64,000 nt of DNA from an uncultured Clostridia bacterium (GTDB lineage: Bacteria; Bacillota; Clostridia; UMGS1810): positions 62,001-126,000 of the forward strand of contig CAKSTI010000003.1 of the NCBI GenBank assembly GCA_934500705.1. The letters are read 5' to 3'. Each line of letters opens with the position of its first letter. The first letter of the stretch is position 1. Shown here in pieces: positions 9,208 to 17,575 of this stretch. The notes beneath the pieces were generated by a model, which saw only the letters and a program-made list of their open reading frames with translations, had not been told where the DNA came from and did not search any database. The translations under genes and the position numbers were made by a program.

Positions 9208-9833
9208 TGGATATGACGCTTTTTCCCACAAAGGGAAATCTGATTATAGCTAAAAATGCTCTCAAACTCTCACGCCAGGGCTATGACCTCCTTGACAAAA
9301 AGAGGAATATTCTCATAAGAGAAATGATGCTTTTAATCGACAGGGCGCAGGATATTCAGTCAAAAATCAACAACGCATACAAAGAGGCGTATGCCGCACT
9401 GCAAAATGCGAACATCTCTATGGGTATAAGCCGTGTTATGGAAATTGCGGAGTGCATAGACGTTGACGACACGCTTGACATCAAATACCGCTCCGTTATG
9501 GGCGTTGAGATACCGGAGATTGAACGGCTCGAAAAGCACAGCGGAGCAGGCTACGACTTGTTTAATACATCGAGCCAGCTTGATGTGGCATACGTTCAGT
9601 TTACGTTGGTTAAGGAACTTACGGTGGAACTTGCGGCGGTGGAAAATTCCGTTTACAGACTTGCGGAAAATATTAAAAAGACGCAAAAAAGGGCAAATTC
9701 GCTCAAAAACGTGAATATCCCCAAATATGAGGAAATGGTATCGTCAATAACCAATTATCTCGAAGAAAAGGAACGTGAGGAATTTACACGTCTGAAAGTT
9801 ATAAAACACCAAAATGAACAGAAAGAGAGTTAA
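9207..9833 (+). CDS. V-type ATPase subunit D (rotor axle)
   Basis: A 208-residue long-helix protein, the central rotor axle equivalent to F-type gamma. The N-terminus reads F-P-T-K-G-N-L-I, close to the conserved T-(K/R)-x-x-L opening of the family. The GTG at 9207 overlaps the stop of subunit B and lies 6 bases after an AGAGGA box; the ATG at 9213 is a possible alternative. It is the last gene of the operon and is followed at once by a strong terminator. Confidence 0.92.
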   Translation: MDMTLFPTKGNLIIAKNALKLSRQGYDLLDKKRNILIREMMLLIDRAQDIQSKINNAYKEAYAALQNANISMGISRVMEIAECIDVDDTLDIKYRSVMGVEIPEIERLEKHSGAGYDLFNTSSQLDVAYVQFTLVKELTVELAAVENSVYRLAENIKKTQKRANSLKNVNIPKYEEMVSSITNYLEEKEREEFTRLKVIKHQNEQKES

Positions 9834-9842
9834 GGACACCAA

Positions 9843-9890
9843 AAAACGCACCGTCGGGATTTTTGCACAGGCGGTGCGTTTTCTTTAAGA
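9843..9890 (+). terminator. Terminator of the V-ATPase operon
   Basis: An 11-bp perfect stem, AAAACGCACCG (9843-9853) with CGGTGCGTTTT (9872-9882), followed by a T-rich stretch. It begins 9 bases after the subunit D stop. Confidence 0.85.
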
Positions 9891-9913
9891 TTACGGTGTT
9901 CGGGTGATATTTT

Positions 9914-10498
9914 ATGCTTAAAATCAATGAAGCGATAATAGTTGAGGGAAATTACGACAAGGCAAGGCTTGCAAATATCGTTGACGCAACAATCATTGTT
10001 ACGGACGGTTTTATGATTTTTAAAGATACCAAAAAGGCGGAAATGATAAAAAAGCTTGCCGATACCTGCGGAGTAATAATTTTTACCGACAGTGATGCCG
10101 CCGGGTTTAAGATAAGAAATTACCTTAAAAACATTCTGAGCGGCAAAAAGGTAAAACACGCCTATATTCCCGACATAAAGGGCAAGGAACGCAGAAAAAA
10201 CCACCACTCAAAGGAGGGTTTTCTGGGCGTTGAGGGCGTAAGCGACGATATTATAATTACGGCGCTTAACAACGCCGGGTACAGCGCCGGCAATGAGGAT
10301 AAAAAACGGCTCATTACAAAGACTGATTTGTATTCCGACGGTTTGTGCGGCGGCGACGACAGTGCACAAAGACGTGAGAGATTAAAAAAGAATTTAAACC
10401 TTCCCAAGCACCTTTCGGCAAATTCACTTTTGGACGTTTTAAACCGCCTTTACAGCTACGACGAATACAGGCGCTTCGTGGATAATTTGGACGAATAA
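9914..10498 (+). CDS. rnmV: Ribonuclease M5 (5S rRNA maturase)
   Basis: A 194-residue Toprim-domain protein. The opening V-E-G-N-Y-D carries the catalytic glutamate of Toprim nucleases, and T-D-S-D-A-A-G at about residue 58 gives the D-x-D metal site; a DUF4093-type tail follows. This is the RNase M5 architecture, the enzyme that trims 5S rRNA precursors in low-GC Gram-positives. Its neighbour yabE is also its neighbour in Bacillus subtilis, which supports the call; ksgA, usually next to it, is not in the window. Confidence 0.9.
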   Translation: MLKINEAIIVEGNYDKARLANIVDATIIVTDGFMIFKDTKKAEMIKKLADTCGVIIFTDSDAAGFKIRNYLKNILSGKKVKHAYIPDIKGKERRKNHHSKEGFLGVEGVSDDIIITALNNAGYSAGNEDKKRLITKTDLYSDGLCGGDDSAQRRERLKKNLNLPKHLSANSLLDVLNRLYSYDEYRRFVDNLDE

Positions 10499-10499
10499 T

Positions 10500-10528
10500 T
10501 TGTTTTTGTGACGCTTTTCTTCTATTAT
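10500..10528 (+). promoter_or_regulatory. Predicted sigma-A promoter after rnmV
   Basis: TTGTTT (10500-10505), a 17-base spacer, then TATTAT (10523-10528), directly after the rnmV stop. It would start a transcript near 10535 that runs into the strong hairpin at 10631-10670. Confidence 0.4.
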
Positions 10529-10534
10529 ATATGC

Positions 10535-10671
10535 GTATGAAAAATCAACAGGAAAATATGAGCCGACCCACACTGCAATCATAGGGTGCGGCAAGGGTAA
10601 TTAAAGAACCTTTTTGTGTTCATAATAATGAAAAATCACTTTCGGCAGACCGATGCCGAAAGTGATTTTTT
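10535..10671 (+). ncRNA. Candidate small RNA of about 135 nt, unknown family
   Basis: A promoter-like sequence and a very strong terminator bracket about 135 bases with no convincing ORF. Three hairpins follow in order: GCCGACCC/GGGT(g)CGGC (10562-10569 with 10584-10592, one bulged G), AAGGGT/ACCTTT (10593-10598 with 10608-10613), and the terminator. The longest reading frame starting with ATG is only 17 codons. It does not show signatures of 6S, SRP, RNase P or tmRNA. It may simply be an extended 3' region of rnmV. Confidence 0.35.
10631..10671 (+). terminator. Strong intrinsic terminator
   Basis: A perfect 16-bp inverted repeat, AAAAATCACTTTCGGC (10631-10646) with GCCGAAAGTGATTTTT (10655-10670), around the loop AGACCGAT. 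The A/T ends make it able to work in both directions. It ends rnmV and/or the candidate small RNA. Confidence 0.8.
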
Positions 10672-11291
10672 GCTTTCGGAGTCCGTCTTTATAATAATGC
10701 CGATTTCAGAGAATTTTTATGTCCGATAATTTGATTTTATAATAGTATTTTGTAACCGATTAAAATGATTAATTACGTTAATAAAAGGCACAAAAAGTAT
10801 TGCTTTATCAAAAAAATAATCTGAATTTACGAACATTCGGACAGTTTGTTTACATAAATTTTAAAAAAACAACCACACGTTGAGAGGTATTTGGTTAAAA
10901 ATATGTGTCGAAACAGGAACAAAAACAAAAAAATAACATTGATTTAACATATTTTTCGGCTTTCAATACTATATATAGGTGAAAGGAGGCTTTGAAACAC
11001 TGCATATTGTTAAAATCGGCATTGAAATTTTGTAAAATGTGCACAAACTTTACGGCAAATGTAATATTTCTGTAATCTTTGGTTAATATAACGGCGTCGC
11101 TCAAATCCGTGCGTTTAAAAGTTTTATACGGCGTTTGAGGCGGTTTTTAACCAAAATGCTGAAAGTGTCAAAAAAAGAACGTTTTTTTGTTGGATATGCA
11201 CAACGAAATTTGGGCGCTGATTTGACAAAAAAAAGATTTTGCCATAAAATGAACGACGAACGCAAGGCAAAATCTATTAAGGAGGAAATAT
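10672..11291 (+). promoter_or_regulatory. A/T-rich leader and promoter region of the yabE-like gene
   Basis: About 620 bases without a convincing gene. A plausible promoter is TTAACA (10944-10949), 17 bases, TACTAT (10967-10972), giving a 5' leader of about 310 bases. A lone AAAGGAGG (10981-10988) lies just after the predicted start point, next to a short TTG frame of about 27 codons, which could be a leader peptide. Near 11097-11140 a CTCAAA...CCGT / ACGG...TTTGAG stem is followed by GGTTTTTAA, resembling a weak attenuator. The cyclic-di-AMP (ydaO) riboswitch core, often found before such genes, was looked for and not found. Confidence 0.35.
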
Positions 11292-12407
11292 ATGTTTTCA
11301 GATATTTTTGCAGAATTTAAAAACAAACTTTCATTTTTGTCTGAGCATACAGTTCGCCGCAATAGAGATATTTATGATGTGTTTAAGAAGATGGTTCATC
11401 TCAGAGGCAGGTTCTCGGCAATAGTGTCCGCAATGTTTGTGTTTACCGTTACCGTAACGTATGCCGCTCCTCAGTATTATGAGGTAAGCATTGTCGACGG
11501 CGACAATCACATCGAGGTGTCATCTGCAAGGACAACGGTTGCTGATTTGCTTTCAAGTTCGGGCGTGGACATTTCCCAGTACGACATTGTCTATCCCGAA
11601 AGGGACAGCTACATCAGCTCATCACAAACGGTTGTCGTTCAACGAGTCAGAAAGGTTAACGTTGATGCCGCAGGCAAATCGGGAGTTTATATGACCACTG
11701 CCGAGACGGTAGGCGACTTTCTTGACGAAAAAGGCTTTGATATTAATTACTACGATATTGTCAGTCTGCCTTTGGAAACGAAGCTCGGCAAAAGCACCGA
11801 CCTTTCGGTTGTAAAGGTAATCAAGCGGATTGAAAAGATTGAAAGGTCTGTACCTTTCAATACAAGGACAGTCCGTGACACATCTATGAGTATTTCGGAC
11901 AGTTCGGTTTCCGTGAAAGGTATTGAGGGAATTGACTGTGACACATACGAGGTTCTGCTCTATGACGGCGTTGAGGCCGACAGACAGCTCATATCAACCG
12001 AGCGCACGAGAGAACCCGTTGACGAAGTGAAGGTTGTAGGAACAAGAGGCGGCAAGGTGACCGAAAAGGGTGACAATTTCAGTTACTCCAAGGTTATTAA
12101 CTGCAACGCCACGGCATACGACCTGTCATTCCAGAGCTGCGGCAAGCGTCCGGGTCAGTCCGGATACGGCATAACCGCAAGCGGAACACAAGCTCAGTAC
12201 GGCACGGTTGCCGTTGACCCCCGTGTTATCCCACTTGGTACAAGAATGTATATTGAGTCTGCCGACGGCAGCTTTGTGTACGGTTACTGTGTCGCAGAGG
12301 ATACGGGCGGAGCAATTAAGGGCAACAAGGTTGACCTTTTCTTCAACACGAACAGCGAATGTTTGCAGTTCGGCAGAAGAAGCGTAAAAGTTTATATACT
12401 CGACTAA
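11292..12407 (+). CDS. YabE-like cell-wall protein (DUF348, G5, 3D domains)
   Basis: A 371-residue exported protein. A membrane segment near residues 40-58 is followed by two ubiquitin-like DUF348 repeats (about 65-165), a G5 domain (about 175-260) and a C-terminal 3D domain (about 275-371) with the three conserved aspartates in contexts V-D-P-R-V-I-P-L-G, A-E-D-T-G-G and K-V-D-L-F. The 3D domain is the lytic-transglycosylase-like fold of MltA/Rpf-type proteins, so a peptidoglycan-remodelling role, for example at resuscitation or germination, is likely. A TAAGGAGG box sets the start. Confidence 0.88.
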   Translation: MFSDIFAEFKNKLSFLSEHTVRRNRDIYDVFKKMVHLRGRFSAIVSAMFVFTVTVTYAAPQYYEVSIVDGDNHIEVSSARTTVADLLSSSGVDISQYDIVYPERDSYISSSQTVVVQRVRKVNVDAAGKSGVYMTTAETVGDFLDEKGFDINYYDIVSLPLETKLGKSTDLSVVKVIKRIEKIERSVPFNTRTVRDTSMSISDSSVSVKGIEGIDCDTYEVLLYDGVEADRQLISTERTREPVDEVKVVGTRGGKVTEKGDNFSYSKVINCNATAYDLSFQSCGKRPGQSGYGITASGTQAQYGTVAVDPRVIPLGTRMYIESADGSFVYGYCVAEDTGGAIKGNKVDLFFNTNSECLQFGRRSVKVYILD

Positions 12408-12412
12408 AATTT

Positions 12413-12449
12413 AAGCATATCGCTTTAAACGGCGGTATGCTTATTTTTT
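12413..12449. terminator. Terminator between yabE-like gene and ylbJ
   Basis: An 11-bp stem with one G-T pair, AAGCATATCGC (12413-12423) with GCGGTATGCTT (12432-12442), then a T run. It overlaps the stop of the convergent ylbJ gene, so it may serve both. Confidence 0.7.
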
Positions 12450-13471
12450 ATGTTCTGCTTTATTACGGCTGCGGCTATTATGATACTGAGTGAGGTGAGA
12501 ATTTTAAAAACTGTCTTTTCGGGGTTTACGGTAAGAGTAAAGTGACTTCCGGGCGTCTTAAACGTCATATATGCCGTATATGCTGACACGGCACAGGCAA
12601 GAGGTCTTGTGAGGTAATATTTTTTAAGCGACAGACCGACAGGCGACGTTATGCTCTTTATCTGCATATGAACGGAAAGACCTGCCCACGAGAGGGCGGC
12701 GCTTATGGCGGTCAGCTTGATACGCATCGGCACATCAAGCTCTGCGGCGGCGCATACGCCGTTTGTCATCTCCAAAAATGCGCTTGCAATGCACGACACA
12801 TAAGGGTTAAAAAGCGAAAAGAGCGGTTCGACGATTTTAAGAATAACGGCAAATATTACCACAAAGCCGCATACTTTGAGTACGGTTGAAACACTTTGGC
12901 ACACGGCGTCGGTAAAACTGCCGCCTTTGGCGGCGGAGGACTTGGTGTCTGCGGTGCGGAGCGGTTTTGTAAAGGCTTTGAGCGCAATACCGCAGACTAT
13001 TGCGGAAAAAATGTGTATGACGTACAGCTGTGCTCCGATTTTTGCAGAGCCGAGCATACCGGTTCCCACTGCGCCGATTATAAAGAGCGGCCCGGAATTG
13101 TTTGAAAAGGCAATCAGGCTCTCCGCCTCGGACTTTGAAATAAGACCGTCCGAGTACAGGGCGCAGGTGCAGATTGCCCCCGACGGGTAACCGCAGACTA
13201 TTCCCGGTATTATGGCGGCAGGGGAAAGAGAACTTGTGCCGAAAAGAAAGCGCACGGTGCCTTTGGCGAATTTAAACGTGTCCGACTGCGTGTTGGACAC
13301 CAGAACCGCCGATGCCACCATAAACGGAAATATCGACGGAACAATCTTGCCGGCACACAGCGCAAGAGCACTCTTTGCGGCATCAATCACATTTTTTGAG
13401 AACATTGCCATTGCAAGCATAGAAAAAAGGCTTGCTAAAACGGCGATGTGTTTTTTATTTGCGTCAATCAT
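12425..13471 (-). CDS. ylbJ: Sporulation integral membrane protein YlbJ
   Basis: A 348-residue polytopic membrane protein (about 8-9 segments) with the nucleoside-recognition/gate domain pattern (I-V-C-G-Y-P-S-G-A and F-S-N-N-S-G-P) typical of YlbJ, which in Bacillus is made in the mother cell under sigma-E and is needed for a heat-resistant spore, and is required for dipicolinate transport into the forespore by recent models. An in-frame ATG exists 9 codons upstream, but an AGGGGGA box immediately before the ATG at 13471 decides the start. Confidence 0.85.
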   Translation of the reverse strand: MIDANKKHIAVLASLFSMLAMAMFSKNVIDAAKSALALCAGKIVPSIFPFMVASAVLVSNTQSDTFKFAKGTVRFLFGTSSLSPAAIIPGIVCGYPSGAICTCALYSDGLISKSEAESLIAFSNNSGPLFIIGAVGTGMLGSAKIGAQLYVIHIFSAIVCGIALKAFTKPLRTADTKSSAAKGGSFTDAVCQSVSTVLKVCGFVVIFAVILKIVEPLFSLFNPYVSCIASAFLEMTNGVCAAAELDVPMRIKLTAISAALSWAGLSVHMQIKSITSPVGLSLKKYYLTRPLACAVSAYTAYMTFKTPGSHFTLTVNPEKTVFKILTSLSIIIAAAVIKQNIKNKHTAV

Positions 13472-13481
13472 ACAATCCCCC

Positions 13482-13510
13482 TCATATATGCCCGACATTC
13501 CTCATAAATT
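13482..13510 (+). promoter_or_regulatory. Predicted sigma-E promoter of yqfC-yqfD
   Basis: TCATATA (13482-13488), 14 bases, CATAAATT (13503-13510). This closely matches the Bacillus sigma-E consensus KMATATT-N14-CATACAHT (6 of 7 and 7 of 8 positions). It lies 24 bases before the yqfC start, leaving a short leader with GGAGG. yqfC is a sigma-E gene in Bacillus, so position and motif agree. Confidence 0.5.
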
Positions 13511-13534
13511 ATTTTATGACGGAGGTTTTGGCAT

Positions 13535-13801
13535 ATGTCTGTATTTGGTAAAATACCGGTAGCGATTGAAAAAGTTAAAGACTTTGACAGGGAAAAGCCA
13601 TTTGTGTCGGTAGAAACCGACAAGGTGCTGACGATAGAGAACTACCAAAAAATCCGCCTGTTTACCGACACGGAGATAGGTGTGGATTTTGACGGGTTTG
13701 TGCTGACGGTAGAGGGCAGGGGACTTGTTATGGAGAGCTTTACGCCGGATATGATTAAAATTTCCGGACGGATTACAAGTCTTAACTATTTGGAGGGGTA
13801 G
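13535..13801 (+). CDS. yqfC: Sporulation protein YqfC (YabP/YqfC family)
   Basis: An 88-residue protein of the YabP/YqfC family: a short N-terminal helix, then beta-rich core with the L-x-x-F-x-x-x-x-I-x-I-x-G pattern near the C-terminus (M-I-K-I-S-G-R-I). Expressed in the mother cell during sporulation in Bacillus; biochemical role unknown. GGAGG lies 9 bases before the ATG. The gap to yqfD is 2 bases, and the pair is conserved across spore-formers. Confidence 0.88.
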   Translation: MSVFGKIPVAIEKVKDFDREKPFVSVETDKVLTIENYQKIRLFTDTEIGVDFDGFVLTVEGRGLVMESFTPDMIKISGRITSLNYLEG

Positions 13802-13803
13802 AG

Positions 13804-15012
13804 GTGAAGTATAATATAACCGACAGTGTGACCGTAAGGGTTAGCCGCAGAGGGTGCGAAAAATTTTTTAACCGCTGTTCCGACTGCGGGATAAGGCTTT
13901 CGGGCGTATGCAATGACGGGTACGGCGTGGTGTGCAGAATGTCATCCGCCGATTTTCGCCGCATACGCCCGTGTGCAAGGGGTATCGGCGTGCACGTGAG
14001 CATAATACGCAAAAGCGGATTGGGACTGTATTTAAAGCACCGCAGGAAAAGGCGTGCCTTTTTTATCGGCGGAGCCGCCGCACTTTTGATTATGTTTTAT
14101 CTTACGTCGTGCATCTGGGTGATTGACGTTACCGGAAACGAAAAAATACCGGATAAGGTGATTTTGTCATCAATCGAAAAACACGGCCTCAAAGTCGGCA
14201 GTCTGCGCTACGGGCACGACATAAAAAAACTGCAAAACGAAGTGCTCATAGATTTGGACTCGCTCTCGTGGCTCTGGGTTGATATAGACGGCACAAGGGC
14301 AGTCGTTAAAGTGCGTGAAAAGGAGCTGGGCGTCGAAAGCGAAAATCGGGACGGCGCATACAATATGGTTGCCTCGCACAGCGGATATGTCACCGACATT
14401 GTGGCAAAGTCCGGCAGAAAGGTGATTGAGCGTGGTGACGTTGTGGCGGAGGGCGACCTGCTTATAAGCGGAATAAGCGCAACCAACTTCAAAGGCAACA
14501 GGTACATTCACTCACAGGGCACGGTTACGGCGCAGACCTGGCGCAAAAAAAGCGGCGAATACCACCATACGAAAACGGAATTTAAAAAAACAGGAAAAAA
14601 AGTTAAAAAAAGGACTGTTAATTTTTTCGGTTTTGATGTAAAATTATATTTAAGCAAAAAAACGGGATTTGAACTGTATGAGGAGAGCAAAAAAAGCAGT
14701 CAAATGAAAATTTTGGGAAATATTTATTTGCCTGTGTCCTTTACAACCGACACTTTTTGTGAGATAATAAGAGAGGATAAAAAGATAACCGACGCCGATG
14801 CAGTGTCCGTAGCGGTAAACAGTCTTACTGCTCAGATTGAAAGTGAGCGCAGCAAGGGTGCCGTTACCGTAAAGAGGGAGTACGAGTATCAGAAACTCGA
14901 AAACGGAGACGTCTTTGTAACCGTTACCGTCGAGAGCGAGGAAAACATTGCACGCCCGGTGAAGATAGAAGTTGACAAAACGGAGGAAAGTAATTTTGGA
15001 AAAGACACTTGA
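13804..15012 (+). CDS. yqfD: Sporulation protein YqfD
   Basis: A 402-residue protein with a basic N-terminal domain, a single membrane segment near residues 92-110 and a long exported C-terminal domain, the layout of YqfD. A GTG at 13804 with GGAGGGGTAGAGG upstream is the start. A lysine/threonine-rich stretch near residues 250-280 is unusually A-rich at DNA level but keeps the frame. It overlaps the phoH start by 17 bases. Role in spore formation is known only from family expression and genetics. Confidence 0.88.
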   Translation: MKYNITDSVTVRVSRRGCEKFFNRCSDCGIRLSGVCNDGYGVVCRMSSADFRRIRPCARGIGVHVSIIRKSGLGLYLKHRRKRRAFFIGGAAALLIMFYLTSCIWVIDVTGNEKIPDKVILSSIEKHGLKVGSLRYGHDIKKLQNEVLIDLDSLSWLWVDIDGTRAVVKVREKELGVESENRDGAYNMVASHSGYVTDIVAKSGRKVIERGDVVAEGDLLISGISATNFKGNRYIHSQGTVTAQTWRKKSGEYHHTKTEFKKTGKKVKKRTVNFFGFDVKLYLSKKTGFELYEESKKSSQMKILGNIYLPVSFTTDTFCEIIREDKKITDADAVSVAVNSLTAQIESERSKGAVTVKREYEYQKLENGDVFVTVTVESEENIARPVKIEVDKTEESNFGKDT

Positions 15013-15982
15013 ATTTGACAGCCTGGACAAAATAATGTCCGTGTTCGGCGAATACGATAAAAACATCAATCTCATATCCCACGAGTTTGACGTGCTCATT
15101 GTAAGCCGTGGCACGGCGGTTAAAATTTCCGGCTCACAGCCGAATGTTATAATGGCGGAAAAGGTCATCGGCTACCTGTCAAAGCTGATTGAGAGCGGCG
15201 AGGCGCTGACAGACCAAAACGTCAGTTACGCAATAGAGAACGCCCGTGACGGAACAGACCCTGGCGAGCTCTACGGGAGTGACTGCGTCTGCATAACGGC
15301 AAAGGGAAAGCCGGTAAAGAGCAAGACTCTGGGTCAGAAGGCGTATGTTGACGCAATCAAAAACAACACAATCACCTTTGGCATAGGCCCTGCCGGAACG
15401 GGAAAGACGTATCTTGCCGTCGCTATGGCGGTAAAGGCATTTAAAAACAAAGAGGTAAGCCGTATTATTCTGACCCGTCCGGCGGTTGAGGCAGGGGAGA
15501 AGCTCGGATTTTTGCCCGGCGATTTGCAAAACAAGGTTGACCCGTATTTAAGACCGCTCTATGACGCACTTTACGAAATGTTCGGTATGGAAAACTTTCA
15601 GCGTCTGTCAGAGAGAGGGTCAATGGAGGTTGCTCCGCTTGCCTATATGCGAGGACGTACCCTTGACGACAGCTTTATTATTCTTGACGAGGCGCAGAAT
15701 ACCACGCCCGAACAGATGAAAATGTTTTTAACAAGAATAGGCTTTAATTCCAAAGCGATAGTCACCGGCGACATCACGCAGATGGACTTGCCGGACGGCA
15801 AAAAGAGCGGACTTAAAGACGTAATCGGCGTGCTTAAAAACATAGAGGACATAGCGTTTTGCTATTTCAGCGAGCGTGACGTTGTGCGCCACCGTCTTGT
15901 GCAAAAGATAATCAAGGCATACGAAAAGCGTGACGCCGGCAAAAGACGGCCCGAACCCCACAAAAGAAAGGAAACCCGATAA
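14996..15982 (+). CDS. PhoH-like ATPase
   Basis: A 329-residue P-loop ATPase: an N-terminal KH-like domain (about 20-80), then Walker A G-P-A-G-T-G-K-T-Y and Walker B F-I-I-L-D-E-A-Q-N, both diagnostic for the PhoH family. Bacterial PhoH-like proteins sit beside ybeY and act in RNA metabolism. The chosen start is TTG14996, 8 bases after a GGAGG box; the TTG at 14972 lies upstream of that box. Its stop overlaps the ybeY start by one base. Confidence 0.9.
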   Translation: MEKTLEFDSLDKIMSVFGEYDKNINLISHEFDVLIVSRGTAVKISGSQPNVIMAEKVIGYLSKLIESGEALTDQNVSYAIENARDGTDPGELYGSDCVCITAKGKPVKSKTLGQKAYVDAIKNNTITFGIGPAGTGKTYLAVAMAVKAFKNKEVSRIILTRPAVEAGEKLGFLPGDLQNKVDPYLRPLYDALYEMFGMENFQRLSERGSMEVAPLAYMRGRTLDDSFIILDEAQNTTPEQMKMFLTRIGFNSKAIVTGDITQMDLPDGKKSGLKDVIGVLKNIEDIAFCYFSERDVVRHRLVQKIIKAYEKRDAGKRRPEPHKRKETR

Positions 15983-16488
15983 TGGACATACTTGTTTACA
16001 TTGAAAACGAGCAGGACAGGCTGCCGTTTGACGAAAAGCACGAAGAGCTGATTAAGACTGTTATACGTGCGGCTCTTGAACACGAAAACTTTAATCACGA
16101 CTGCTTTGTGAGCGTTACCGTCACAGATAACGATAATATACGTGAGATAAACCGTGAGCAGAGAAACATTGACCGAGCAACCGATGTTTTAAGCTTTCCC
16201 GTGCTGGAATTTGAGGACGGAAAAATGGTTGAAAACGTAGGAGATACCTATGAGGACAAGCTCATTCTCGGCGACATTGTGCTCTCGCTTGAACGGGCAA
16301 TGGAACAGTGCCGAGAATACGGCCATTCATTTGAACGTGAGGTCGGCTACCTTGTGTGCCACAGCATTTTGCACCTCCTCGGCTACGACCACGAAAACGA
16401 GGACGAGCGTGCCGTAATGAGAGAAAAAGAGGAGAGCGTTATGAACTCACTCAAACTCACACGTGAGGGGGATAATGATGAACGATAA
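15982..16488 (+). CDS. ybeY: Endoribonuclease YbeY (rRNA maturation)
   Basis: A 168-residue protein with the YbeY zinc motif C-H-S-I-L-H-L-L-G-Y-D-H, whose three histidines bind the metal. It acts in 16S rRNA 3' end processing and ribosome quality control. Start overlaps the phoH stop (TAATG). In many Firmicutes dgkA and cdd lie between ybeY and era; here they are absent and the two genes overlap. Confidence 0.93.
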   Translation: MDILVYIENEQDRLPFDEKHEELIKTVIRAALEHENFNHDCFVSVTVTDNDNIREINREQRNIDRATDVLSFPVLEFEDGKMVENVGDTYEDKLILGDIVLSLERAMEQCREYGHSFEREVGYLVCHSILHLLGYDHENEDERAVMREKEESVMNSLKLTREGDNDER

Positions 16489-17380
16489 TTTTAAATCCGG
16501 CTATGTCGCAATAGTCGGCAGACCGAATGTGGGAAAGTCCACGCTTTTAAACCGTCTGGTGGGGCAGAAAATAGCCATAATCTCCCCCAAGCCCCAGACC
16601 ACGAGAAACAAGATTTTGGGCATTATGCACGGTGACGGATTTCAGGCTGTTTTTACGGACACTCCGGGATTTCATAAGCCCAAAAACCGCCTCGGTGAAA
16701 ATATGATAAAGGCGGTAGATGAGAGCATAGGCGACGCAGACCTTGCAATTTTGGTTGTCGAGCCGACGGACGAAGTGAGCGCATCTGAGGAGAACATAAT
16801 CAAAAAAATCGAAAAGATACCATCCGTTCTCGTAATAAACAAATGTGACACAACGCCGAGGGAGAACCTGCTTTCCGTGATTGCAAAGTACAGCTCGCTT
16901 GCAGACTTTGCGGCAATCGTGCCCGTGAGCGCAAGAACGGGTGAGAATGTCTCCGAGCTTGAAAGCGTTATAAAAGAAAATCTGCCGAAAGGCCCTATGT
17001 ACTACCCGGACGATATGGTCACCGACCAGAGCGAAAAGCAGATTGTGTCCGAGATAATACGTGAAAAGATGCTCTATGTTCTGCGGCAGGAAATTCCGCA
17101 CGGTGCGGCTGTTGAAATCGCAAAGATGAAATACGACGGCTCAAAGGACGGCGGAATGTATAACATAAGCGCAAATATATTCTGCGAAAAAAATTCGCAC
17201 AAGGGCATAATCATCGGCGCAGGGGGAAAGACCCTCAAAAAAATAGGCACGCTTGCAAGGCAGGAATGCGAAAAAATGTTAGAGTGCAAAGTGTACCTTG
17301 AACTCTGGGTAAAGGTAAAAGAGGATTGGAGAAATTCCGAAAATCTTATAAAGGAACTCGGCATCGGAGATATGAACTAA
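16475..17380 (+). CDS. era: GTPase Era
   Basis: About 301 residues. The GTPase domain shows G1 G-R-P-N-V-G-K-S, G3 D-T-P-G and G4 N-K-C-D, and the C-terminal KH domain shows G-A-G-G-K-T-L-K-K-I. Era binds 16S rRNA and helps 30S assembly. The frame is open 12 bases further up, but AGGGGGA (16465-16471) places the start at the ATG at 16475 (or the adjacent ATG at 16478). It overlaps ybeY. Confidence 0.95.
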   Translation: MMNDNFKSGYVAIVGRPNVGKSTLLNRLVGQKIAIISPKPQTTRNKILGIMHGDGFQAVFTDTPGFHKPKNRLGENMIKAVDESIGDADLAILVVEPTDEVSASEENIIKKIEKIPSVLVINKCDTTPRENLLSVIAKYSSLADFAAIVPVSARTGENVSELESVIKENLPKGPMYYPDDMVTDQSEKQIVSEIIREKMLYVLRQEIPHGAAVEIAKMKYDGSKDGGMYNISANIFCEKNSHKGIIIGAGGKTLKKIGTLARQECEKMLECKVYLELWVKVKEDWRNSENLIKELGIGDMN

Positions 17381-17440
17381 AAAATATTGCCAACATAAAA
17401 ATCACTCAAATGACAATGATATTATCGAGGGGTGATTTAT

Positions 17441-17575
17441 ATGCAAATCGACGATTGTTGGAAATTGTTTATCGGTATGGGCAGCGTTGAGGGCTATTTA
17501 CTCTACAAAATGTTGGAAAGGCAGGAAGCACAAAATGGAGGAAATCAAGACAAAGGGTCTGATTTTAAGCTCTAA
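17441..17575 (+). CDS. yqzL: YqzL family small protein
   Basis: A 44-residue ORF, easily missed. It has the YqzL pattern of a W-(K/N)-x-F near the N-terminus and G-x-(V/I)-x-x-Y-L-L-Y-K in the middle (here W-K-L-F and G-S-V-E-G-Y-L-L-Y-K). YqzL lies between era and recO in Bacillus and many Clostridia, exactly as here. A GAGGGGTGA box sits 6 bases before the ATG. It overlaps the recO start by 41 bases in another frame. Function is unknown. Confidence 0.8.
   Translation: MQIDDCWKLFIGMGSVEGYLLYKMLERQEAQNGGNQDKGSDFKL

Noticed and set aside
10672..11291. A c-di-AMP (ydaO) riboswitch before the YabE-like gene
   Set aside because: The position is typical, but the conserved GGGGGACCC-type core and its partners are not present.
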